Positions 1 through 12,600 of a stretch of DNA of 64,000 nt are shown here, one piece after another. Under the pieces are notes generated by a model, which saw only the letters and a program-made list of their open reading frames with translations, did no database searches and was not told the origin of the DNA. A program made the translations under genes and the position numbers. This DNA comes from Anisus vortex (taxonomy: Eukaryota > Mollusca > Gastropoda > Planorbidae). Position 1 is the stretch's first letter; each line of letters opens with the position of its first letter. The DNA is taken from assembly GCA_949126835.1 (NCBI GenBank), contig OX421497.1, positions 19,803,909 to 19,867,908 on the forward strand. Reading direction: 5' to 3'.

Positions 1-1179
1 GCTAGCCTCTGAACCCTGCTCCTGGCTGATCTAAATGCCTGCAGTGTCTGTTGATTGGGAGAGTTCTTGTATTTTTGATGAGCACTTCGTCTTTCTTCTA
101 TGGCGGGGGTGAGCGTGACAGAGTTGGCCTCGAACCAGTCATTGTTTTTTGTCTTTTTTCTTCCAAAGACCTGCATGGCTGTGCTGTGTATTGTTTCTCC
201 CGCCAGGGAGATCTGTGTCTAGTGAGTTCGAGAGAGCTTGCGTGAACTCTATTATCCTGTCTGGGTGATATGTCATGCTCACATCGATGCGGGGTCTGCC
301 TTCTGGCCTGGATCGGTGGATTTTCTTTGGCAGCAATCTCATCTTGCAACACACTAGTGAGTGGTCAGTGTCGCAGTCTGCACTATGGAAGGTGCGAGTG
401 AGAAGAACCTGCTTCAATGCGGAACGCCTGGTAATAATTAGGTCCAGCTGGTGCCAGTGTTTAGAGCGGGGATGTCTCCATGATACCCTATGCTGGGGCT
501 TTGTCTGAAAGAAAGTGTTGGTGATGCATGGATCGTGGTAGGAACACAGTTCCAAGAGTCTCTGTCCGTTTTCGTTCATTTTTCCTGTGCCAAATCTTCC
601 CAAACAGGAGGGCCATGAAACGTAGTCAGCACCCACCCTAGCATTGAAGTCACCCAGTAAAATCAAATGCTAATCTTTGGGGATTGTGCCTAGCAGTGAG
701 TCCAGCTGGTCATAGAACTCATCTTTGGTGTGTGCGGTGGCGCTGAGAGTTGGCGCGTATGCACTTATTAGGTTGGCGGGCCCTGTTGAGGTATGGAGGC
801 GGAGTGAAAGTAGTCTTTCAGTACCCTGTTGGCATGGTACTATCATCCCCAGCAGGGAGTTCCGGACAGCAAATCCGACGCCGTATTCTCTGACTTCTTC
901 CACACTTTTACCTTGCCAGAAAAACGTGAAGTATTTTTCTCTTAGGGACCCGGAACCTGACAGCCGTGTCTCTTGTAAAGTGGCTATGTCGACCCGTAGC
1001 CTTACGAGTTCGTCGTTGATGACTGATGTTTTCCGAGCATCGCTGATGTCTTGAAGGTTGTCTGACAGACCGGGAGTCAGTGTCCGTACATTCCAGCTCC
1101 CCAGTTTAAGGATTGGGGTTTTCCTTTTTGTTTTTATTTTATTGCTTGGTGCATGAGTTACAGTCGACTTGTTGGGCAT
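1..1179 (-). pseudogene. LINE endonuclease domain (ORF2 N-terminal part), broken
   Basis: The frame starts with an ATG at 1179 and shows endonuclease/exonuclease/phosphatase-fold motifs in order: GSWNVRTL near residue 28, a metal-binding LQETRL near residue 67, YGVGFAVRNSLL, LISAYAP, then LLGDFNARVG and DTDHSLV. An in-frame TAG lies at 672-670, just before the LLGDFNARVG motif. A frameshift at about 165-185 is followed by a normal continuation (DWFEANSVTLTPAIEERR, about 140-87) that reaches the left edge still open. One nonsense codon and one indel make it an inactive but fairly young copy. The function (nicking target DNA for target-primed reverse transcription) is inferred from the family. 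Confidence 0.8.
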
Positions 1180-1958
1180 GTGCGTGCCCTAAGCCCTACG
1201 CACCCAGTAGGGCAGGCAAACTGTGGCGGGACAACACCTAATTGACTGGGGGCTGCCCAGCTTGAGGCGGGCGGTAGCTGTCCAATGAGACATTGTCATC
1301 TCTCCCACCGTCGGAAGCAGTCCCTGGCGCCAGCTCTACGCCAATTGAGCGGGTGGCTTATAACCGGTGATTACTACTTCCCGTGTTGTGTCGACGCTGT
1401 GAAGCGAAGCTGGAGTGTCCTCTCCAGGGCACGAGCCTGGGCAGGTGATGTAGGGAATAAGCTGTTGCCCATGCAGCATACTCCCTCTCTCAACTCAGCT
1501 GATGGGTGCAAGGGAAAGGCGGAGCCAGTACGACTTGACATCAGCTGCGTCGCAGGAATTGCCAGAGGGACGTTGCAGGCAACGCCAGTCTGCCTTAGGG
1601 ATTCCGGCTCCTGATTTGTGATCGGGGTTTACTCCCCTAGCCTTTCTCAGGAATGAGTGTAGCCGCAAGGCTGCGGAGGTTTGTAGTCAGAGTTTTCCTT
1701 CTCCTAGATGAGCAGCCAACCACGGCTGACGAGCCCCATCTGCCCGAAGCAACTGGTTTTTAGGCGCCAGTGGTCCGCCTTTCACCCCTTCTCCTGTTAG
1801 TTAGGAACGGGCTTCGCCGGACTTATTTGCAAGTCGCTCGTGAAGGCCAGGAGCTGGATTCGGCTGTCAGAGGCAATTAGAGACGCAAGCCATTGGAGCA
1901 TTTCATGAGATGAGGGAGCTTATCCCCGCATCCACCCCGGCTATGCCAGCCATTGAAA
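1..1958 (-). mobile_element. Non-LTR retrotransposon, 5' UTR plus endonuclease part, cut by window edge
   Basis: Read on the minus strand, a GC-rich leader (about 1958 down to 1180) precedes an apurinic-type endonuclease reading frame that runs off the left edge. The GC content falls abruptly at about 1958, where a TA microsatellite begins, so this is taken as the 5' end of the insertion. The coding part resembles LINE proteins often annotated in databases as 'craniofacial development protein 2-like'. The clade cannot be settled because the reverse transcriptase lies outside the window. It lies upstream of the first visible exon of receptor gene 1, in antisense orientation to it. Confidence 0.8.
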
Positions 1959-1961
1959 CCC

Positions 1962-2008
<47 letters not shown>

Positions 2009-2012
2009 ATGT
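1962..2012. repeat. (TA)n microsatellite
   Basis: Nearly pure TA dinucleotides abut the 5' end of the minus-strand LINE. Confidence 0.95.
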
Positions 2013-2399
2013 GTATATATGTTTATATAATTGTCCTCTATAGACTCCTAGGCCATTTAACGGATAGAGAAAAACTATATATAACATAATTTACAAACAT
2101 TAAATACATTTATACATCGTTTGTGTAAAAAAAAATTTAATTATATTTTAAATAGTTAATTTATTACGCAAATTAAAAAATAATCTCCATTATTTGGTCA
2201 GAATGAATCAAATTGCTAATAAAAAAATCGTCCATGTTTTAAAGGTTGTTTTATTTTAATCTAAATCTCTTCATTAAAATATTAACCTATTGACCACCGA
2301 TATTTTTTTTATTCAAGCCTTATTGATTGGAACAGTCGGGCGTAATATCATCATCCAGAAAATAGATGTATAGGCCTATCAATTAAATAGATACAGGGT

Positions 2400-2805
2400 A
2401 TAAAAAAATAGAGTTTATAGTATATATATTTAGTACATAGTATATATATAGAGAGAGTATATAGATCTAGTACATAGTATAATAGTATATATATATAGAG
2501 AGAGAGAGTATATAAATCTAGTATATAATATATATAGAGAGAGTATATAGATCTAGTATATAGTATATATATAGAGAGAGTAAGCTTATATAGATCTAGT
2601 ACATAGTATATATATATAGAGTATATAGATCTAGTATATAGTATGTATATATTAAGTATATAGATCTAGTATATAGTTTATATATATAGAGAGAGTATAT
2701 AGATCTAGTATATAGTATATATATAGAGAGTATATAGATCTAGTATATAGTATATATATAGAGAGAGAGTATATAGATCTAGTATATAGTATATATATAT
2801 AGTTT
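2400..2805. repeat. AT-rich minisatellite, about 40-bp unit
   Basis: Units combine TATAGATCTAGTATATAG with a short GA run (AGAGAGAG) and are repeated about ten times with small length changes. Open frames inside it (ILYTRSIYSL repeats on the minus strand) are a by-product of the repeat. Confidence 0.85.
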
Positions 2806-4477
2806 CTTCTAGAAGAAAGTGATACGGAGTATAGGTAGAGTCTTAAATAGATTCGTTTCTGGACTGGAAGCAATTAAGATGTATCTTGATAAAAAAAAAC
2901 AATAACATTTCCAGTATTGAATGAGGAGAACTGACTGTTGAAGCCGATGTTCTGAATGACACGGCGAAACATTTCAGTAAGTCGAACTTGCATTTACAAG
3001 GACGGGTTTGGAAAGCACTTTTAAGTGTTGAACCACTGGAATGGGTTTGCATTGAAACTGGAATATTTTGTAGTGAATTCCATTTCAAATCATTCCATAA
3101 TTTAAGGCAAATTAAGATAGATTAGCTTTTTCAGAAGTACATTGAAGCACTCAATGCGAAGTTTTCTAAACAAAGGCAAGACTTTCAAAGTCACTGACTC
3201 ATGTTTACATACCACATTAAGCCTTACTGGCATGATATTACTACAAACTAATAATAATAATGGTAAATTCAGCATGCTCAGTGCGCTCTCGGTGTGAATT
3301 GTAGTGACATGTTAGACATCCACTAACCAAAGAGAAAGGTTCGTTTTAAAAGACTCTTACGTCCACACAAGACTTTCAAATTCATGGACTTATGTTTCCA
3401 TAACACAGCAAGCGTTACTGGCTTGATCTTACAACGAAGTACTTAGATCTGGAACTTTTTACAGTGGAAGGATATTGGCATTATTTTATTTTTTCATTTT
3501 AAACATCCAAAAAATGGGCATCGGAATGTGATGATTTGCGGGAATAGCTGAAAAGAATAGCTGCTTAGGAAAGTCGTCTGTTGTCGCACTACTTTAAGCT
3601 TTTGGTTTAATTGACGCCACTGAACATATTTTATCACACAAGAAAGCTGTTTTAAGCATAGCAAGAGGTCACTTAAACTTGAGCACCCAGAAACTCTACT
3701 TTAAGCTTTTGGTTTAATTGACGCCACTGAACATATTTTATCACACAAGAAAGCTGTTTTAAGCATAGCAAGAGGTCACTTAAACTTGAGCACCCAGAAG
3801 TGACTAAATATGTACCTGACATTGAGCAATTAGCGAAGAGCGTAAAAGACGAAAAGGTGCTCATTAATTGATACATGCAATTATATTCAAAATTGTTTTT
3901 ATGTTCATCTCTCTTAATTAAGTATAAATATAATTCTTTCTAAAGCAAATTTGTTTCTTTTGTTATTGTAATAAATTGAACAGGCTTATATACTACTATT
4001 ATAGCTTACAATTTAATACATTAGAAGTATCAAACTTCAAAATGTGGTTTAAAATTATATAAATATTATATGACTAAAAATATATATGTATATTATTAAA
4101 CATTACATTAACTACCCAGATTGTAAGATTACTACGTATCAATTCCGCTGAAATATACTTCCTTCAAATCCGTTCTGACATACTATGATCTACACCAGTA
4201 ATAATATATTAACGGAAATCTCATACTGAGATCAAACTATAGAGAAGTCACAATAATGACTAGAATTATATAATCTTAACAGCTAGATTTAAATGTGGAT
4301 ACATTAACCAGTAATATGCAAGTTGAGCAAGAAAATATTTGAGTAAGAAAATATTGTGATAGCTATGAATTGATTCAAAAAAATATGATAATAACAAACG
4401 TGTTAATTTGTTATTAAATATAAAACGCTTTAATGATGTTCTCTATAACGCTCCTTTTCTTTTGGTCTAGCCTAACG
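2806..4477. other. Non-coding AT-rich stretch with a local duplication
   Basis: No exon of the receptor family was found here. A faint protein-like trace on the plus strand after the second copy of the 107-bp duplication (LEHPEVTKYVPDIEQLAKSV, about 3785-3850) may be the remains of a transposon gene, but I cannot name it. Confidence 0.4.
3589..3799. repeat. 107-bp tandem duplication (two copies)
   Basis: The segment 3589-3695 (starting CTACTTTAAGCTTTTGG, ending near CACCCAG) recurs almost unchanged from 3696. The near identity indicates a recent local duplication. Confidence 0.9.
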
Positions 4478-4625
4478 AATAGAGTATAGAGAATAGAGTG
4501 TAGAGTATAAAGTATAATGAATAGAGTATAGATAATAGAGTATAAAGAATAGATTGTATAGTATAGAGTAGAGCATAAAGAATAGAGTATACCGTATAGA
4601 GTATAAATAATTAAGTCTAGGGTAT
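4478..4625. repeat. Degenerate AGAGTATAGA-type tandem repeat
   Basis: Short irregular units built from AATAGAGTATAGAG run up to the left target-site duplicate of the neighbouring hAT element. That 8-bp target sequence (TATAGAGC) is itself typical of the repeat. Confidence 0.75.
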
Positions 4626-4630
4626 AGAGC

Positions 4631-6792
4631 TAGAGACCGACCGAAACCAAATTTTTAGTTTCGGCCGATAACGAAAACATACCGAATATTATACATTGAC
4701 TTCGGCCGAAACCGAAAAATTAACCGAAAATGCGAAACAAATGAGTTCAAAAGACTGCACATTTATGTGTGATAATATTAACTAGTTTATGGGCACTCTA
4801 TTTGAGCAAACCATTCTTTCGAGTCATTAAATAATCAGTTATTATTATCTTCAGTCTCCTGCTTCACATTAAGGATGTTAATATCCTTTTTTTTCTGAAG
4901 ACCTATTTTCGGTTCTAAATATCCGATTTTGGTGTTCCCCCTCTCCGCCTCCGGGCAAAGTAAGTTATAGTTTGGAAAAGTCAAATTTGCATTGATTATA
5001 CTAAAAAAATAATACGAAGGACCATTGATCCTTATAACGTGGTGAAATCTTTGTAAAAAAAAAATTGATTTTGGATTAGCAGAAGCCAAAAGCTGTATGG
5101 TCATGAATTTAGACCTTAAAAAATATAATATAAATCAGAGGATGTTAGATCTATATGTTACACACATTAAAAGAATATTTGTAGAATATGAATAAAATCC
5201 CAGACACATCTATCTAGGGTTGATTGACATCCGGCAATAAAATTAACAGTTTTTGAAAAGAACCTTACATGCTCTGCAAAGTTGCTTCTCAGTCTACATT
5301 AAATAAAATGTTGGGTCAGTATTACTAATTTACAATTATTGACAGCTAATGTAATAAAACTGAACTGATTGTGGATTGTGAAACACTAAATATGTCATTC
5401 TTTTTGTCTCTCCTCCTTTTGAAGTCCAAATATCTCTCAACATTACGTCTATCGGTCTGTTTGTCTGTTAAATAGCGTTCAGCATCAGTGTGGAAATTTC
5501 ATTTTGTTTGTTTTCGAATACGTAGATCAAATGTCTGTACCGACGACTAGCGTTAACATCTGCATTATCTGTTGTATGTGCTTGTTTCGCAAATTCACAA
5601 GTGTTACGTCCACAATCCCTTTGTGACCAGAGCCGTGTAGATCTCGTTGATAATTCTCTTTGGTCCTAGGGTAGACTTTAGTTATTATTATTTATATTTC
5701 AGTATTACACGAACTCTCCTTATGGTCCTGGGCACAAACTCAGGATTTGCGTTCTAACAGTTCCTTTCCTTGACGTTGGAGTAGTAAATAAATATTATAG
5801 TATTGTAAACAACACAATAGAATAGTAACTTGACGAGGAAGCTTTAGTGTAAATGTTGTTGATAATTTAATTCAGGTGAAATGTTCAAATATATACAATA
5901 TGAAGATTATGTACAGTTAGAATAAAATAGTGCAAACACAAGCGTCCTCAAAAGAAATTATCTCGAAACTGACTGCCTTTAAGACAAACGAATCATTAAA
6001 TACTATTAGAGTGGTGCGAGGGACAGACCTATTACTAGGAGGGGTAAAAATAATGGTATCATTACAAAACTCATAATAAAAATGATAGGAACTCCCCTAT
6101 ACGCGAATAATAAACCACTCCCAGCCACTCCGAGAATTTGAGGTCAACATAAACACGGAATCCCAAGATTACTAAGAAACTTTCGCCTTCGTACTAAAAG
6201 TCAAGGAAATGGAAAAATTAAGCCCCGCCCACAAAATCTTGCGTAGGGAGAAAAAGAGAGAGAGGGGGGGGGGGAATAAGTAATGTGTTTCAATATTTAG
6301 AACCACCAATACGTGACACAAGCAATATTCAGAATTCGAAAAAAAAAAAAAAAAAAACTATAAGTCGCATCTGACAAACAAGTGTTTGCAAGGAATATAA
6401 TGTTTTGTGCTAATCAAACAGGGTTTAAAAATATTTTTTCAGATAAAAAGATGAATAAATCGTGAAACACCATTATGAATGATTTCGTCCCGTAATCCGG
6501 TTTTCGTTTAACATCCCTACTTCACACAGAGTTAATTCACAACAGTTTAACTAAATGAAAGTATCAATAAGCAGAGAAATAGATGCAGCAATAGCGTAGC
6601 ATTTTGAATTTTGAAAGTTAAAATAGATATTCGGCTGATTACCGAAAGTCAATATCAGTTTCGGCCGAAACCGTAAACAAACTGAAAAGTAACATTTTGT
6701 CTTCGGCCAAAACCGAATCCACGCCAAAAAGGGGTTTTTGCCTATTTTTGGCGCCGAAACCGAAGCAGAAACCGAATATCGGTCGGTCTCTT
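4631..6792. mobile_element. hAT-type DNA transposon, about 2.16 kb, non-autonomous
   Basis: The ends are inverted: AGAGACCGACCGA at the left (4632 onward) and its complement at the right (ending about 6791). Identical 8-bp direct repeats TATAGAGC flank it at 4623-4630 and 6793-6800, the target-site length expected for hAT elements. Both subterminal regions are packed with GAAACCGAAA / TTCGGCCGAAAC motifs (4650-4735 and 6660-6780), as expected for transposase-binding repeats. No transposase frame is present inside, so it would need a helper in trans. The interior is AT-rich and featureless. Confidence 0.8.
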
Positions 6793-7011
6793 TATAGAGC
6801 ATTGAGTCACATTACAACAGTGCAGTCACATACATCGTATCATTACGATTTGAGCGTAAGTACGTCATCAGTGTCTGTTACAACTTTATGTGGTCTAAAC
6901 TCACTTTAGTCGTTTCCCATTCACAAATGCCGAGTCGGACTTCAGTGTGTTTCTGTGTGTAAGCCTGCATGTATCTGCGTATGATTGTGTCGGTGTGTAT
7001 GTGTGTACGCA

Positions 7012-7037
7012 CGCGTGTTTGTGTGTGTGTGTGTGTC
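7012..7037. repeat. (GT)n microsatellite
   Basis: A short GT run within a wider GT-rich patch (about 6940-7037). Confidence 0.9.
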
Positions 7038-7711
7038 CAGCAGTTATCACCAGATTTATGAATACGAGCTATTGCCCCACCCCCCTCTCCTCCTTATCAA
7101 AGAACGAATATTCGTTTCCGTAAAGTTTCCCAATATCTTTGATCCTTCTTTTCATTAGCTCGCCTTTTCTTTGCCAGTAAGTTCCCCTCTTGTAAGCGCC
7201 CAGGTTTATTTTTAGATCACCGCTTATTATTGGCTTTTAAAAGCTAATAGAGAGAAAAAAAAAGGAAAAAAAAAAAGAATAAAAGAAAGAAGATACAAAA
7301 ACAAAGGTAATAAAAAATATAAGACAACCGTAAAGATAATATTATGAATTGGTTAAAACGCTTGTCTGAATATACATCTCCTTTGTTTATTTGGTTCGAG
7401 GCTTTTATGGTTTCTTTACGACTTAAACTAATTTCTTGTTGTGGCTTTCTTTTATACTCAGTGTGAACATCCTGTTTAAAGTTGAGTTCGGATTGTTCAG
7501 ATTTGTTTAAGAAATAAGACGTAGTTTTTAGAAAAGATAAATGTTTTGATTCCATTTATAAGTATGTCAAAAGCGTTAACTCAGTTGGTGCAGGCAGGCA
7601 GTGCAAGGGAGAGAAGTAGAGTATTTTAAAGCTTATATATCCTGACGATGCAAAGTAATGAATTGCAATTACTGTTTGGAAAACCTGTCGGTGCTTGCAA
7701 ACTTAAGCCAT

Positions 7712-8225
7712 GTTTTGGAGAATCAGTTTTTGTTTCGGAGAATCAGTTTCTGTTTCGGAGAATCAGTTTCTGTTTCGGAGAATCAGTTTTTGTTTCGGAG
7801 AATCAGTTTTTGTTTCGGAGAATCAGTTTTTGTTTCGGAGAATCAGTTTCTGTTTCGGAGAATCAGTTTCTGTTTCGGAGAATCAGTTTTTGTTTCGGAG
7901 AATCAGTTTTTGTTTTGGAGAATAAGTTTTTGTTTTGAAGAATCAGTTTTTGTTTTGGAGAATCAGTTTTTGTTTTGGAGAATCAGTTTTTGTTTCGGAG
8001 AATCAGTTTTTGTTTTGGAGAATCAGTTTTTGTTTCGGAGAATCAGTTTTTGTCTTGGAGAATCAGTTTTTGTTTCGGAGAATCAGTTTTTGTTTCGGAG
8101 AATCAGTTTTTGTTTCGGAGAATCAGTTTTTGTTTCGGAGATTCAGTTTTTGTTTCGGAGAATCAGTTTTTGTTTCGGAGATCAATTTTTGTTTTGAAGA
8201 ATGAGTTTTTGATTCGAGAATACAA
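7712..8225. repeat. 20-bp minisatellite, about 23 clean units
   Basis: The unit AATCAGTTTTTGTTTCGGAG repeats in exact 20-bp register from 7721 to about 8180 and then decays. The unit length is not a multiple of three, so the overlapping open frames in all three registers are artefacts of a stop-free unit. Confidence 0.95.
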
Positions 8226-8884
8226 TTTTGTGTTAGGGTATCATTTTATGTTTGAGCTACTTTTATATTTGGAAATATCGGATTGTAGTTAGGAATATTT
8301 TGAAAGTATCGGCTAATTATATTACAGAGACTCAAGGTATGTCTGGCAGCACTGTATGATTTAAACTACATTGATAAATGAATGGTAATTATTTATCCCT
8401 TAGGTTCATTGATTAAATTAGTTCAGTAAAAAAATAAAATAGTAGCCATCCATAAATTACAATTCAAATAATTTTAACTCCTATTCAAAAGAAAAACTTT
8501 TTTTTCAAAATTGTATTCTAAAAATATGTTTTGTCGTTTTGTAGGTTATATATTTGTTCTGATATAGAGTTTGGAAGGCATTTAAAATTTGTTAATGTTA
8601 TCATCTATTCCGAACAGTTGACTTAGACTAATGATTTTTTTTATCTGGTTCAGAAGGGAAACGTCAATTGATTTGAGTGTAGATGGGTAAAAGTAATTTA
8701 AAAAAAGGCTTGTGGGCGGGAACTTATTCTACCAATTATTAGAAGATTTGTGACCTTGAAATTCCTAGAATAAAAGCATAAACTTTTAGTTGTGTGGGGT
8801 TTTATGGAATAACAATTCATTAGATATCTCTTATATTTTAAACAAAATTATCTTTCTATTTCACTTGTGCACTCTGTCGTTCAC

Positions 8885-9062
8885 AATCTCTCTCTCTCTC
8901 TTTAAGAGTTCTATCTCTTTCTTTCTTTTCTCTCTCTCTCTTTCTCTGTCACTTTCTCTTCGGTGTATTGTTTCTCTATTTCTATGTCCTTTTCTCTGTC
9001 TCTTTCTCTGCATCTTATCTTTCTCTGACTCTTTTCTTTCTCTTCACCTTCTCTTCTATTTA
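8885..9062. repeat. CT-rich low-complexity tract
   Basis: Irregular TCTCTCTTT runs. It lies about 400 bases before the first visible exon of receptor gene 1. Confidence 0.85.
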
Positions 9063-9461
9063 TCTATCCCCCCTCCCCAAACCTTTCGTCTAAAAAAATA
9101 GTTTAACAATTTGTTAACAATTAACATATAAAGTAACTTTTCCCGGATATCATTCATAATTGCAATACATTATTTTATATTTTATAGATTTGTTGATTAT
9201 TTATTTGATATAATATAGTATTATATGTCTCGTATATACAACATATTTATGATAGTAGGTTTGGAAAATATTTGTAAACAATCTTTTAATTTATTATATT
9301 TTGTATATTTCTAAATATTCCATTATTGGTGTGTTATTGTTGTGTTATTTATGCATTTTATGTTATTGTGTATTTATTGATGTGTCACTGACGTTTTTGA
9401 GTTGTTATTGTTGTGTTGATCGGTGTGTTATTGATGTACTTGTTGTTTTTGTTACCTCCAG

Positions 9462-9656
9462 GAATCCCCGTTTCTAATGGACAAGGAGAACCCCACCCCT
9501 GATGAACTTTACGAAGGATTTTGTATTGACCTGACCAAAGAGCTGGCCAAGATTGTTGGATTCAACTTCCGCATCGAGCTTGTGCCCGATGGGAACTACG
9601 GATCTATAAACGCACTGGGGGAGTGGGACGGAATGGTCAGAGAGATAATTGACCGC
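9462..9656 (+). CDS. Gene 1 exon 1 of window: S1 lobe
   Basis: AG acceptor at 9460-9461 and GTAAGT donor at 9657; 65 codons, phase 0 at both ends. It encodes [20 protein letters not shown] through [12 protein letters not shown], the standard S1 segment that contacts the agonist. Gene 2 exon b is its counterpart with the same phases. The acceptor follows an irregular T/G-rich tract. Confidence 0.95.
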
Positions 9657-12600
9657 GTAAGTGGACTGGTCACTAGAACTTCCGCGTGGTCATCCGTGAG
9701 TTGAATTGTGTCAGCTGTCAGGTTAAGTGGGTGTCGCGTCGGCTGTAGGTGTTGGTGGAGAGAAGAGATGGGGAGGGGGAGGGGGTTCAATGAAATTATG
9801 AGATGGTTGAGTAATGGGGTCGTAAGTCAAAGATGGACATGATCTGGAGTATGTACGAGACGAGCGCTACCCCCCCCCCCCCCGTGCCAATTGGGACTGA
9901 CCCAGAAGTGTCCATGCTTGTAATCTTGAAATGGCACAGAAACAACATTAGGGTATGGACCCAGGTCACGCTACACACTTAATTGGCTATTCTAGTAAAG
10001 TACAACTGTACTGTTTGGAGTATTTCTATACAAAAGCAAAGACCTAACTAAATAACAATATTGCTCTTAATGTTCTCAATATATCACTACCTAGATTTGA
10101 TTTCAACTCTGACCTCCGTTTGTACAGCTGTGTGTGCATGTCCTATGCAGGAGAACAGTGTGTGTGTGTGGTGCAATCTATTTTGAAGTTATATAGTTGT
10201 CGTATTTAGTATTTTAAGGGGCATGGAATGGGTTGCCTGAACAAACTAGGAAAGCCAGTAACGTAACATCGTTTGAAACACTAATCAAAATGCAAGACAC
10301 AGACTTTGAGCACGGATCAGCGTAGGACGCAATAATCTTCTTTATAGAAGGAGGATCTGTAATGTATAAGATAAGATAATGATTGTGATAGAAAGTATAG
10401 GTTTCACAATTGACATGAAATACGAAAGTTGAATAGTAAAAGGAAGCAAATTATTATATTATAATTAGCAATAATTTTAAAACACTTTCACCTAGCATTG
10501 GTATGTTTTGTATGGTGTACATTAAATGATAAAGTGTGATTAAACGTGCATTCTATTCCAGAGGGCTGACCTGGCTATTGCACCATTGACCATTACCTAC
10601 CACAGGGAACAGGTCATAGATTTCACAAAACCTTTTCTCAACCTGGGTATTAGTATTCTGTTCAAGGTGCCACGTAAAGAAAAGCCTGGACTTTTTTCAT
10701 TCCTCAATCCACTGGCTATTGAAATATGGCTGTATGTTATAGGTAAGTTACACGTGTATATATTTCTGTACGTTATATGTAAATTAGAAAAGTAAATTTA
10801 TATGTAATTTACGGATAATTTACTGATAGAAATATGTTAAAGGTGTACTATGCAAAAAATAAAAACCAGATAATTGTTATAGTTAAAATAGACATTCAAA
10901 TATATTAAAATGTATACTGTAGCTATGTTATAATTGATAGTATATCTTTTGTTAGTGGCTATTTTTGATTATATTATATAAATATATATATATATATATA
11001 TAAATATATATAATTTCATATATTAAGATAAATATAGATATATATAGATAAATATAGACGTAGATACAGGATACATATGTATATATAGATAGATATAATA
11101 TAGTACATCAGTTGTACACCTAATTTACTTGTGTAATTAGTTGAAAAATGTACTTTAATATATATAGCTGTCATTATCACTTTTAAATCGTCACCCTTCA
11201 TTTCCACAGGTGCTTATTTAATAGTGAGTTTTACAATCTTCACATTGGCTCGATTTAGTCCCTACGAGTGGTACAACCCTCACCCCTGTAACCCTGACAC
11301 AGATATGGTACGGAATACCTTCAGCCTTTCCAACAGTCTCTGGTTCACAGTCGGAACTCTCATGCAGCAAGGTTCGGGTAAGTATTCTACCTACTGCACA
11401 AATGGGTTTTGGCTGGTAAGTATTCTACCTACTGCACAAATGGGTTTTGGCTGGTAAGTATTTTACCTACTGCACAAATGGGTTTTGACGGGTAAGTATT
11501 TTACCTACTGCACAAATGGGTTTTGACGGGTTAGTATTTTACCTACTGCACAAATGGGTTTTGACGGGTAAGTATTTTACCTACTGCACAAATGGGTTTT
11601 GACGGGTAAGTATTTTACCTACTGCACAAATGGGTTTTTTACGTTCTGCACAAATGATGTAAAGCTGGAAAGATATGTTAACTTATACAGCCAAAGTTTT
11701 GGCGGGTAAGTTTTAACACAAACAAATTTACCTCAACTATCAAAAGATGTCGATCTGCCTAAAAGTTTTTACGAGCGAATGGAAAAGAAGGCCATTTTTT
11801 CTCGTGGCTATAACTTTAAAATAAAAGCAGTTAGAACTCTACAAAACTTCGCCTACAACACAGACGATGATATTTGTTGTTCATACCTTCTTATCACTCT
11901 TGAATGCTGAATTGATAATTGAAGTGAAGTTACTATGAATATTAAACCTTTTTTTGTATGTACTGTTAATCTTTGTTAACAGTTATATTCTACTAAAGAA
12001 AACAAATATTACTAGCACATTAAAAACAAGAAAATCTCATTAAAAAATTTCAACTCGCAGTAATCAGTAAATATAATTGGCCCTAAGTTTGATTTGATGC
12101 AGGGCATACAGTTTTTGCGTTCGAAAGTTTCTTTTTTTATTCGTTGCTCTTCCTGTGTCTGTTTTGAACCTAAAGCACGAACAGCTAGTTCATAAATAAA
12201 AATGAATGTCCTTATTTAAAGTAATATTTAGTTGAGAAACTAAAAAACAACAACATCAGAGTAGTTGAATTGACAGGTCTTTCTTCTGGCCCACGACTTA
12301 TGACAATGAACATTGCCCTATTCAATAAACAAATACAACGTACATTTTGATCAGCCAACCAGTGTAAAGTACGACTAAGCTATTTATAGTTCTTAGTTTT
12401 ATAGTTTTCAGTGTACCCGTTTCACCGAAACATTTCGTTCACACCAAACTTCTCGTTTAAACTAGCACAAAGCAAGTAATTACATTAAGTGTGTACTGAT
12501 TCATAATCAACACACACACTGACTCACAAGACATGCACTTAGAATGTTGTAAACATGACTATCTAAATAATCCAAATTTGATCATATCTTCTTGCAACTT

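Noticed and set aside
1285..1614. 109-codon plus-strand frame
   Set aside because: Lies in the GC-rich leader of the minus-strand LINE; no domain seen.
7648..8292. Four overlapping frames of FLFRRISFCFGESVFVSENQ type
   Set aside because: A 20-bp unit without stops gives the same peptide in all frames; no coding signature.
2400..9461. Missing first S1 exon of gene 1
   Set aside because: I looked for the expected short exon (like gene 2 exon a) and found no convincing match; it probably lies left of the window.
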